NCBI GenBank assembly: GCA_015489145.1
Contig: WGAH01000300.1
Coordinates: 1 to 6,365, forward strand
DNA: 6,365 nt
Direction: 5' to 3'
Origin: Deltaproteobacteria bacterium
GTDB lineage: Bacteria; Myxococcota_A; UBA796; UBA2385
The notes under the pieces were generated by a model that searched no databases, was not told the DNA's origin, and saw only the letters and a list, made by a program, of their open reading frames with translations. The translations under genes and the position numbers were made by a program. This document shows positions 1 through 6,101 of this stretch, piece after piece; the stretch's first letter is position 1; each line of letters begins with the position of its first letter.

Positions 1-57
1 CCGCCGGGGTCCGCCCCCGCGGCGGCCCCGCACCCGTCGGCCGGCTCCGAGATCCCG
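1..57. other. Upstream flank, no gene assigned
   Basis: This short flank holds no feature I can name. The frame of the downstream receptor is open through it to the window edge, and its third codon positions there are all G or C, so a longer reading frame cannot be excluded from the sequence alone. A second frame ends in a TGA at 59-61 that overlaps the receptor ATG as ATGA, the usual sign of a translationally coupled upstream gene. The translated end (Arg/Pro-rich) does not look like a real protein, however. There is only a weak GAGA (49-52) as a ribosome binding site. Confidence 0.3.
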
Positions 58-2100
58 ATGAAACCCTGGCTCCTGGCGCTGTGCTGGCTCGCGCTCCCGG
101 CGTGGGCCGACGACGACTCCCCCGCCGCGGAGGCCGACCGCGACGAGCCCGGCGGGGACGGGGCCTCGGACGAGGAGGGCGCCGACGAGGACGAGATTCC
201 CGTCATGGTCGTCACCGGCGCCCGCCGCGAGGAGGCGCTGACCGAGACCATCGTGCCCACCGAGGTCGTCACCGGGGAGGACATGGAGGCCATCGGCGCC
301 CTCGACGCCGCCAAGGCCCTGGAGGTGAGCCCCGGCGTCGAGGTGCAGCGCAGCTTTCGCGGCGCCGGCGTCCGCATGCTGGGCCTGGACTCCCGCTACG
401 TGCTCGTGCTGGTGGACGGGCAGCGGGTCCTCGGGAACATGGACGGCGTCGTCGACCTCAGCCGCTTCAGCACCCACCGCATCGAGCGCATCGAGGTCGT
501 CAAGGGCACCTCCTCGGTGATTTACGGTTCCGACGCCATCGCCGGGGTGGTCAACCTCATCCGGCGGCACCCCACCGAGCCGCTCGAGCTCGACGCCAGC
601 CTCGACCTCGGCGCGGTGCCCGGCGAGGCCGGGCGCGTCTCGGACGGGGTGGACCGCAACGTGGACGCCTCGGTGGTGGCGGGCTCCCACGGCGACGACG
701 TCTCGGCCATCGCCAGCGTCGGCTACAACCACGCGGCGCCGGTGGACTGGACCCCGTGCAGCCCGCAGTGGGACGGCCCGGAGTCCGACCGCGCCACCGC
801 CGACGCCACCGTGTGGACGCGCGTGTCCCAGTCGGTCCGGGTCACCGCCGACGTCGCCTGGATGCTGCGCGACAGCCGCCGGGTCTACGACGCCGGCGAG
901 GAATCCGTCTACGTCGCGGAGGATGGCTCCTGCCAGGACGACAACGCCGCCGTCTTCGACACGCGCAACCTCACCGAGGACGTCGAGGGGCGCGTGCTCG
1001 TCGAGGTGGTGCCCGACGAGGCCTCGGCGCTGCGCCTCACCGCCTCGGGGGGCGTGTTCCACGACCAGTACGTCAGCGACCAGCGCAACTCCGACGCCCT
1101 CGACGACTACCAGGACACGGTGGACCGCCAGGCCCAGGTCGTCGGCCAGTACGACCGGCTGCTCGGCGGCGGGCACTTCGGCACGGTGGGCGTGGAGGGC
1201 CTGTTCGAGGACCTCGTGCGCGACCGCCTCACCCAGGAGGGCCGTCGCGGCCGGATCGCCGCCTACGTCCAGGACGAGTGGACGATCGGGGCGGCGGAGC
1301 GGTTCGTGCTGTCGCCGGGGCTTCGCGGCGACCTCGACAGCAAGTTCGGCTTCCACCCGACGCCGCGCCTCGCCGCCCGCTGGGACCCCACCGAGGCCCT
1401 CGCCCTGCGCGGGGTGGTGGGGCAGGGCTTCAAGGCCCCCTCCTTCCAGCAGATGTACCTGGAGTTCGCCAACCCCTCGGCCGGCTACACGGTGCGGGGC
1501 AACGAGGACCTCGAGCCCGAGACCAGCTTCAACCTCTACCTCGGCGCCGAGCTGCGCCCCGACCCGGCCTGGCTGTTCACCCTCGACGGCTTTCGCATCG
1601 CGCTTCGCAACCAGATCACCTACGCCCTCGACACCGAGGCCGGCGGGGCGGGCGACTACACCTTCGACAACGTGACCTCCTCGTCCACCGAGGGCGTCGA
1701 GGCCGGCGTGCAGTACGCCCCGGGCCCCGGGCTGGCGGCGGCGCTGAGCTACGCCTGGACCTACGGCTGGAACGACGAGATCGACGACCTCCTCGAGTTC
1801 GTCCCGCGCCACCGCGTCACCCTGCGCCTCCAGGCGGCCCACGAGGGCAGCGGGGTGTCGGGCTCCGTCTACGGCTCGGTGGCCGGCCCCACCCGCTACT
1901 ACGACCCCGACCCGGTGGACCGTCCCCCGGTCGCCGTCCTCGGCGCCCAGCTCGGCAAGGCGCTGCTCGGCGACCGCTTGCAGGTCGTGCTCCGGGGCGA
2001 CAACCTGTTGCAGCAGGGCGACTCGGAGTACGTGCGCCTGAGCCCGCGCACCTTCTGGCTGGGCCTGCGCGGCCGCTTCGCCCGCTCCGGCGACCGTTGA
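58..2100 (+). CDS. TonB-dependent outer-membrane receptor (HmuR-like by context)
   Basis: This is an outer-membrane gated channel that takes up a scarce ligand using energy passed on by TonB-ExbB-ExbD. The 680-residue length is normal for the family. The chosen ATG gives a clean signal peptide (MKPWLLALCWLALPAWA, cut after Ala17), then an unusually acidic linker (about 18-46) and a TonB-box-like segment, IPVMVVTGAR (47-56). The plug follows to about residue 167 and shows the diagnostic LVLVDGQRV and ERIEVVKGTSSVIYGSDAIAG stretches. The rest is beta-barrel, with FKAP (458-461) and NEDL-EPE (482-488), which correspond to the FRAP and NPNL/NPDL boxes of heme receptors. No His lies between those boxes, although classic heme receptors have one. 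The last strand ends at LGLRGRF, followed by a six-residue tail. A HmuY-type lipoprotein begins 24 nt downstream, so heme or a related ligand is inferred. The family call is secure; the ligand is not. Confidence 0.95.
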   Translation: MKPWLLALCWLALPAWADDDSPAAEADRDEPGGDGASDEEGADEDEIPVMVVTGARREEALTETIVPTEVVTGEDMEAIGALDAAKALEVSPGVEVQRSFRGAGVRMLGLDSRYVLVLVDGQRVLGNMDGVVDLSRFSTHRIERIEVVKGTSSVIYGSDAIAGVVNLIRRHPTEPLELDASLDLGAVPGEAGRVSDGVDRNVDASVVAGSHGDDVSAIASVGYNHAAPVDWTPCSPQWDGPESDRATADATVWTRVSQSVRVTADVAWMLRDSRRVYDAGEESVYVAEDGSCQDDNAAVFDTRNLTEDVEGRVLVEVVPDEASALRLTASGGVFHDQYVSDQRNSDALDDYQDTVDRQAQVVGQYDRLLGGGHFGTVGVEGLFEDLVRDRLTQEGRRGRIAAYVQDEWTIGAAERFVLSPGLRGDLDSKFGFHPTPRLAARWDPTEALALRGVVGQGFKAPSFQQMYLEFANPSAGYTVRGNEDLEPETSFNLYLGAELRPDPAWLFTLDGFRIALRNQITYALDTEAGGAGDYTFDNVTSSSTEGVEAGVQYAPGPGLAAALSYAWTYGWNDEIDDLLEFVPRHRVTLRLQAAHEGSGVSGSVYGSVAGPTRYYDPDPVDRPPVAVLGAQLGKALLGDRLQVVLRGDNLLQQGDSEYVRLSPRTFWLGLRGRFARSGDR

Positions 2101-2110
2101 ACCCCATCCC

Positions 2111-2114
2111 AGGA
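2111..2114 (+). promoter_or_regulatory. Ribosome binding site of the HmuY-type lipoprotein gene
   Basis: AGGA lies 10 nt before the ATG at 2125, inside the 24-nt gap after the receptor stop codon. The gap is too short for an independent promoter and terminator, so the two genes are read as one transcript. The bases just before the start (CCGATCCCGC) resemble those before the receptor start (CCGAGATCCCG). Confidence 0.5.
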
Positions 2115-2124
2115 CCGATCCCGC

Positions 2125-3213
2125 ATGACCGCGACCGCCTCCACCCGCCTCCTCGTCCTCGCCGCCGTCGGCGCCGTCGCCTGCGCCCGCAGCATCGCGC
2201 CCGACAAGTCCGACGACACGGGTTCCCACAGCGAGATCAGCGCCGGCGAGGCCGTGATCGACGCCACCAGCGACTCGAACTGGGCCTACCTCGACCTCGA
2301 GAGCGCCACCCAGCCCGACCCCGACACCCCCGAGGACTCGCCGGACTGGGACCTCGGCTTCCGGCGCTACCGCATCAAGATCAACGGCGGGGTGAGCGGC
2401 ACCGGCGGCATGGAGATCGTGCCGCTCTACGGCGCCGACTACAACGACACCCCCGAGGTTCCCGACGACGGCTGGGTCACCGACGAGCCCGACGACGACG
2501 ACGAGGACGACCTGCCCGAGTACGCCTTCGACACCTGGTTCGACTACGACTCGACCACCCACGAGGTGACGCCGGCCGACATCGTCTACCTGGTGCGAAC
2601 GGTCGAGGGGAACCTGTTCAAGCTCCAGATCCTCGACTACTACGACGACGCCGGCACCCCCGCCTACATCCACCTGCGCTGGGGGCCCCTGGACGACACG
2701 GCGTCGGACGACACCGGCGGCGAGGACACCGGCGGCGAGGACGGCTTCGCCTGCACCGCCGACGCCTCGAAGTTCACGGTGACCACCGGCGACGACGGCG
2801 TCAGCACCATCAGCGCCGACACCTCGAGCGAGGACGAGTGGGTCTGCTGGGACATGGCGGCCCTCGAGCTGGTGCAGGCCGACTGGGACATGGCGATGCT
2901 CAAGTGGACCTTCGTGCTGAGCGGCGAGGGGCAGAAGCTCGAAGGCGCCGACTTCGACGCGCTCACCGAGGCCCCGGCCGACGGCTGGGAGAGCGACGAC
3001 GGCACGGGCTCGGTCTTCGTCGACTGGTACGACTACGACGCCGAGAACCACACGCTGGTGCCCCAGGACGCGGTCTACCTGGTCCACACCGTGGCCGGCG
3101 GCTACTACAAGATGCAGATGCTGTCGTACTACCCCGAGGGTGACGACAGCTACGAGCAGCCCCACCACCCGAGCTGGCGCTTCGCCGCCATCGACCCGCC
3201 GGCGGGGCGCTGA
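2125..3213 (+). CDS. Lipoprotein with two tandem HmuY-type domains
   Basis: This is a 362-residue surface or periplasmic lipoprotein, probably a hemophore-like partner of the upstream receptor. The signal peptide ends in a lipobox, AVAC, with lipidated Cys20, followed by an acidic tether containing PDKSDDTG. Domain 1 (about 43-189) has the HmuY pattern: NWAYLDL, DWDLGF (74-79), RIKINGG (83-89), GADYNDTP...DDGW (103-117) and VYLV-TVEGNLFKLQILDYY from 154. A DTGGE-repeat linker (190-207) leads to domain 2 (about 208-358), which repeats the same landmarks: EWVCWDM, DWDMAM (253-258), GADFDAL...ADGW (274-288) and VYLVHTVAGGYYKMQMLSYY from 317. Known HmuY proteins usually have one such domain. Domain 1 carries an extra acidic run (about 120-130). 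Domain 2 has two cysteines (210, 241) absent from domain 1. Heme binding is the family's known role; which residues would bind it here I cannot tell. Confidence 0.88.
   Translation: MTATASTRLLVLAAVGAVACARSIAPDKSDDTGSHSEISAGEAVIDATSDSNWAYLDLESATQPDPDTPEDSPDWDLGFRRYRIKINGGVSGTGGMEIVPLYGADYNDTPEVPDDGWVTDEPDDDDEDDLPEYAFDTWFDYDSTTHEVTPADIVYLVRTVEGNLFKLQILDYYDDAGTPAYIHLRWGPLDDTASDDTGGEDTGGEDGFACTADASKFTVTTGDDGVSTISADTSSEDEWVCWDMAALELVQADWDMAMLKWTFVLSGEGQKLEGADFDALTEAPADGWESDDGTGSVFVDWYDYDAENHTLVPQDAVYLVHTVAGGYYKMQMLSYYPEGDDSYEQPHHPSWRFAAIDPPAGR
2710..2739 (+). repeat. Two 15-bp direct repeats coding DTGGE-DTGGE linker
   Basis: The 15-mer GACACCGGCGGCGAG occurs twice in a row and encodes Asp-Thr-Gly-Gly-Glu twice in the flexible acidic linker between the two HmuY-type domains. 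Together with the preceding DDTASD and the DDTG near the N-terminus, it suggests that DTG-rich spacers are the standard tether and linker material in this organism's lipoproteins. Exact repeats like this can change in copy number by slippage, which would change linker length without a frameshift. Confidence 0.8.
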
Positions 3214-3281
3214 CGGCCGGCCGCGCCCGTCAACGCTGCGAAAAACCCCGGGGGGGCGGGGTGCGGGTGCGCGCCGGGCGG

Positions 3282-3290
3282 TGCTACCCT
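3282..3290 (+). promoter_or_regulatory. Possible extended -10 promoter of the metallopeptidase gene
   Basis: TGCTACCCT fits an extended -10 element (TGn followed by TAnnnT) and lies 24 nt before the ATG at 3315. That would give a short 5' leader with the start site near 3297. At a 17-nt spacing the -35 position is TGCGGG (3262-3267), a poor match to TTGACA. It is the only A/T-containing promoter-like block in a spacer otherwise almost all G/C, apart from the A5 run at 3241-3245. It would rule out the earlier in-frame GTG at 3261 as the start. Confidence 0.35.
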
Positions 3291-3304
3291 GCCTCGCCCT
3301 TCCC

Positions 3305-3309
3305 GGGAG
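3305..3309 (+). promoter_or_regulatory. Ribosome binding site of the metallopeptidase gene
   Basis: GGGAG sits 5 nt before the ATG at 3315. It decides the start in favour of this ATG rather than the GTG 54 nt upstream, because the protein from 3315 begins directly with a lipoprotein signal peptide. The extra 18 residues from the GTG would be Arg- and Pro-rich and would spoil it. Confidence 0.6.
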
Positions 3310-3314
3310 TTCCC

Positions 3315-4829
3315 ATGCCGCGCACCCGCCTCGCCGTCCTCCCCGCCCTGCTCGCCCTGGCGGCCTGCAAGCCCGACAAGACCGACGACACCGGGCTTTC
3401 GGAAGAGCCCGAGTCCTTCGCCCTCGGCGAGGTGCGGGATCTCGAGACGGTGGACGGCGGGGTGCAGGCCACCTTCGAGCAGCCCGGCACCTACATCCTC
3501 GTGCTGTTCTCGGCCGCCGACGACGAGGGCACGCGCTACGCCTACGGCCCCGACTACGGCGCCGAGGCCCGCACCACGCCCCCGGACCCGGTTCCCGACC
3601 GCTACCGCCTGCCCGAGCGGCCCGCCGCCGGGGGAGGAGCCGCGGTGCCGCCGCCGGACTCGACGCGCACCTTCACCGTCTACGACGGCAGCAGCTACGT
3701 GAACGTCGAGGCCGAGTTCGTCACCCTCACCGACGAGCTGGTGATCTGGCGGGACACCACCACCGACAACCCGATGGGCGACATCGACGAGGAGGTCCTC
3801 GACGGCGTGGTGTCCTACTTCGAGGACCTCGTGCTGCCGCGGGAGCGGGCGATCTGGGGCGAGGAGCCCGACGTGGACGACAGCGGGCGCATCGACGTGC
3901 TGCTGAGCTACACGGTCAACGAGTACGGCGCCATCGCCTACGTGAGCTGGTGCGACATCGCCGAGCTCGACGGCTGTCGCGGTTCCGGCAACGGCGGCGA
4001 GACGATCTACATGAGCTACCCCGACCCGGAGAGCAACTACAGCACCGACACCGCCATCGTCGAGATCTGGGCCCACGAGATCAACCACCTGATCTACGCC
4101 TGGCACAAGTACGTGGTCAACGACCAGCTCGACGCCCGGGAGAACGTCTACCTCACGGAAGGGATGAGCGAGCTGGCCCAGGACCTCACCGGCTTCAACA
4201 ACGGCAACCAGTACATCTGGGCCGCCGCCATCGACATGAGCGAGTACTACGGCGACGAGGACTACTCGATCCAGGGCGTCAGCATCAACGACTTCCTGCG
4301 CGGCGACGGCTACTACGACCTCTCCCGGGACGGGCCGCTGCGCGGCGGCGCCTACCTGTTCCTCCGCTACCTGTTCGAGCAGGCCGGCGGCATGAGCATC
4401 GAGGACGACGGCACCCAGGTCGACGAGGGCGGCATGGCCTTCCTCCAGGACTGGATCACGGTTCCCGAGCTCGGCCCCGACTGCGTCGAGACCCTCACCG
4501 GGCGGACGGTCGAGGACGTCGCCTTCGACTGGTACACGGCGCTCGTCGTCACCGGCCGCGACCTCAACGACGACCCGGTCTACAACTACCAGCCCCGGGT
4601 GCAGGACCCGATCACGAAGTTCGAGTACGGCATCGACCCCTACGCCACGATCCACGGCTGGCTCACGCTGAACGGTCCGGTGGTCCAGCCCATCGACGAG
4701 GCGGACGGCCGCATCCGGGCCGGGGGCGTCGAGTACCTCCAGGTCACGGTGGACGAGCCGGGGCAGGTGGTGAGCGTGCCGGCCGACCCGGACGCCGAGC
4801 TGCGCGTCCGGGCCTTCCGCATCGAGTAG
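3315..4829 (+). CDS. Lipoprotein zinc metallopeptidase, M30/hyicolysin-like
   Basis: This is a 504-residue secreted lipoprotein that probably hydrolyses proteins at the cell surface. The signal peptide MPRTRLAVLPALLALAAC ends in a strong lipobox (LAAC, Cys18), followed by KPDKTDDTG, nearly the same tether as in the HmuY-type neighbour. Residues about 30-170 look like beta-rich N-terminal domains with a Pro/Gly-rich break (about 90-115). The catalytic part begins around DDSGRIDVLLSYTVNEYGA. The zinc motif is HEINH (254-258), with Glu255 as the catalytic base, and LTEGMSE places a third ligand candidate at Glu282, 24 residues after the second His. This arrangement, with the 'GAIAYVSWCDI' and 'SNYSTD' regions before it, resembles peptidase family M30. 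A small beta-type domain (about 440-504) closes the protein. It has its own possible promoter, so it may be controlled separately from the receptor operon. The metallopeptidase call is firm; the M30 assignment is moderate and the substrate is unknown. Confidence 0.87.
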   Translation: MPRTRLAVLPALLALAACKPDKTDDTGLSEEPESFALGEVRDLETVDGGVQATFEQPGTYILVLFSAADDEGTRYAYGPDYGAEARTTPPDPVPDRYRLPERPAAGGGAAVPPPDSTRTFTVYDGSSYVNVEAEFVTLTDELVIWRDTTTDNPMGDIDEEVLDGVVSYFEDLVLPRERAIWGEEPDVDDSGRIDVLLSYTVNEYGAIAYVSWCDIAELDGCRGSGNGGETIYMSYPDPESNYSTDTAIVEIWAHEINHLIYAWHKYVVNDQLDARENVYLTEGMSELAQDLTGFNNGNQYIWAAAIDMSEYYGDEDYSIQGVSINDFLRGDGYYDLSRDGPLRGGAYLFLRYLFEQAGGMSIEDDGTQVDEGGMAFLQDWITVPELGPDCVETLTGRTVEDVAFDWYTALVVTGRDLNDDPVYNYQPRVQDPITKFEYGIDPYATIHGWLTLNGPVVQPIDEADGRIRAGGVEYLQVTVDEPGQVVSVPADPDAELRVRAFRIE

Positions 4830-4848
4830 CGCGGCCCTTCCCCGGGGG

Positions 4849-4872
4849 GCCGGCCTTCCCGCGAGGGCCGGC
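4849..4872. terminator. GC-rich hairpin between convergent genes
   Basis: GCCGGCC (4849-4855) pairs perfectly with GGCCGGC (4866-4872) around a 10-base loop whose ends can add a T-G and a T-A pair. It lies in the 55-nt gap between two genes that end facing each other, where a single hairpin could serve both strands. There is no T-run on either side, so if it terminates transcription it is not a classic intrinsic terminator. Confidence 0.45.
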
Positions 4873-4884
4873 GGGCTGCTCGGC

Positions 4885-5970
4885 TCAGGCGGTGCCGAGG
4901 CGGTAGCGGTCGGCGGTGGCCTCCTCGAACAGCGCGGCCAGCAGCCGAATGCTGGCGAGCACGTCGTCGGGGTGGACCATCTCGATGACCGAGTGGACGT
5001 AGCGGGTCGGCACGCTGATGCAGCCCGCCGCCGCGCCGCCGCCCCCGCGCTGCAGGGCGCCGGTGTCGGTGCCCCCCCGGGGGAGCACCTCCATCTGGTG
5101 GGGGATGCCCCGGGCCTCGCACAGCTCCCGCATGTGGTCGACGAGCTTCCAGTTCGGCACGGCGCTGCTGTCGTAGGCCTTGATCGCCGTGCCCTTGCCC
5201 AGCTCGGTGATGCGGTCGTGGGGCTGGATGAAGGGCACGTCGTTGGCGAGGGTCACGTCGAGGGCGATGCCCACGTCGGGGCGGACGTTCTGGGCGGCGA
5301 CGAGGGCGCCGCGCACGCCGATTTCTTCCTGGGCGCTGGCGATCGCGTAGAGGTCCATGCGGTTGGAGCGGGCGCGGCGCATCGCCTCGATGAGCACGAA
5401 GACGCCGATGCGATCGTCGAAGCTCTTGCCGTTGAGCAGCCGCCCGACCCGCTCGAGGCGCCGTTCCCGGGTGACGACGTCGCCGACGCGCACCAGCTCG
5501 CGGACCTCGTCGGCGGGCAGGCCCAGGTCGATGGTGAAGTGCTCGAGCTTGGGGGCCTTGCCGCGCTCCTCGGCGGTCATGACGTGGATGGGCTTGCTGC
5601 CCATGACGCCGACGAGGTCCTTGCGGCCGTGGACGATGACCCGCTGGGCGGTGAGCGTCTTGGGGTCGAAGCCGCCGAGGGGCACGAAGTGCAGGAAGCC
5701 CTGCTCGTGGATCGCGCTCACCATGAAGGCGATCTCGTCCATGTGGCCGCTGGCGGCGAGGCGGCCGCCCTCGCTGCCCTTGCGGACGGCGATGACGTTG
5801 CCGAAGGCGTCGATCTCGACCGAGTCGCAGATCGGCTCCAGCTCGCGGACGACGATGGCGCGGATCTTCTCCTCGCGGCCGGGGGCGCCGGGGGTCTCGC
5901 TGAGCTCCCGGAGCAGGTCGAGATCGAGTTCGTCTTCCGCGGCGCCCTCGGCGCGGTCCTTGTCGGTCAT
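4885..5970 (-). CDS. M42-family metallo-aminopeptidase
   Basis: This is a 361-residue cytosolic enzyme of the PepA/TET/FrvX group. Members remove N-terminal amino acids from peptides with a two-metal centre and often form large tetrahedral shells. All expected residues are present: His76 and Asp78 in GHMDEI, bridging Asp185 in SFDDRIG, catalytic Glu215 and ligand Glu216 in AQEEIGVRGA, Asp238 in ALDVT and His326 in TRYVHS. The spacings 185-215, 215-238 and 238-326 are the same as I recall for the archaeal TET2 enzyme. The inserted dimerisation domain (about 85-175) has the typical GVMGSKPIHVM stretch. A Gly/Ala-rich segment (309-316) replaces the usual 'GVPT/A' before the last metal ligand. 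There is no signal peptide. The start is fixed by a strong GAGGAGG ribosome binding site. Some relatives are annotated as endoglucanases, but peptidase is the better-founded role. It is convergent with the metallopeptidase gene, so probably unrelated in regulation. Confidence 0.95.
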   Translation of the reverse strand: MTDKDRAEGAAEDELDLDLLRELSETPGAPGREEKIRAIVVRELEPICDSVEIDAFGNVIAVRKGSEGGRLAASGHMDEIAFMVSAIHEQGFLHFVPLGGFDPKTLTAQRVIVHGRKDLVGVMGSKPIHVMTAEERGKAPKLEHFTIDLGLPADEVRELVRVGDVVTRERRLERVGRLLNGKSFDDRIGVFVLIEAMRRARSNRMDLYAIASAQEEIGVRGALVAAQNVRPDVGIALDVTLANDVPFIQPHDRITELGKGTAIKAYDSSAVPNWKLVDHMRELCEARGIPHQMEVLPRGGTDTGALQRGGGGAAAGCISVPTRYVHSVIEMVHPDDVLASIRLLAALFEEATADRYRLGTA

Positions 5971-5975
5971 GTTCG

Positions 5976-5982
5976 CCTCCTC
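5976..5982 (-). promoter_or_regulatory. Strong ribosome binding site of the M42 gene
   Basis: On the minus strand, GAGGAGG ends 5 nt before the ATG at 5970. It is the best Shine-Dalgarno match in the window and settles the start codon of the aminopeptidase. Confidence 0.75.
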
Positions 5983-6002
5983 GGTCGGCGGCCCCCGTCG
6001 GC

Positions 6003-6030
6003 GGCCGGCGACCTTCCTGGGCGGCCGGCC
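6003..6030. repeat. Inverted repeat in the M42 leader region
   Basis: GGCCGGC (6003-6009) and GCCGGCC (6024-6030) can form a 7-bp stem with a 14-base loop. The block also reads as a direct repeat of GCGGCCGGC, because the core is itself palindromic. It lies in the 131-nt spacer between the Rpn-like fragment and the M42 gene, both read leftward, so it could end the upstream transcript or sit in the M42 leader. It has no T-run. The core is the same as in the hairpin between the convergent genes. Confidence 0.4.
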
Positions 6031-6101
6031 CTAACGGTGGGGGGAGCGACGCGCAGCCGCCGGCGAATGACCTGGAACAGCCCCCGGCGGGCCGGCGGCC
6101 T

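Noticed and set aside
2482..2520. Run of Asp/Glu codons that might be a calcium-binding repeat
   Set aside because: There is no spaced DxDxDG pattern. It reads as an acidic loop inserted in the first HmuY-type domain.
81..3143. A 1,020-codon open frame on the plus strand overlapping both the receptor and the HmuY-type gene
   Set aside because: The product is almost only Arg, Gly, Pro, Ala and His with no domain, and it crosses two well-supported genes. Long stop-free shadow frames are expected at this GC content.
3241..3260. A-run plus CCCCGGGGGGG, which on the minus strand reads as a C/G stem followed by TTTTT
   Set aside because: The best stem is only about 4 bp, and no minus-strand gene ends here, so calling a terminator is not supported.
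3150..4655. A 501-codon antisense frame opposite the metallopeptidase
   Set aside because: It is Val/Gly/Ala/Asp-rich low-complexity sequence mirroring the sense codons, with no signal peptide, motif or ribosome binding site. The sense gene has catalytic residues.
5357..6034. A 225-codon plus-strand frame opposite the M42 gene
   Set aside because: It is Ser/Arg/Thr-rich and antisense to a gene with all catalytic residues and a strong ribosome binding site.
6029..6036. CGTTAGGG on the minus strand as a possible -10 box of the M42 gene
   Set aside because: It lacks the final T of TAnnnT and has no recognisable -35; it is too weak to list as a promoter.
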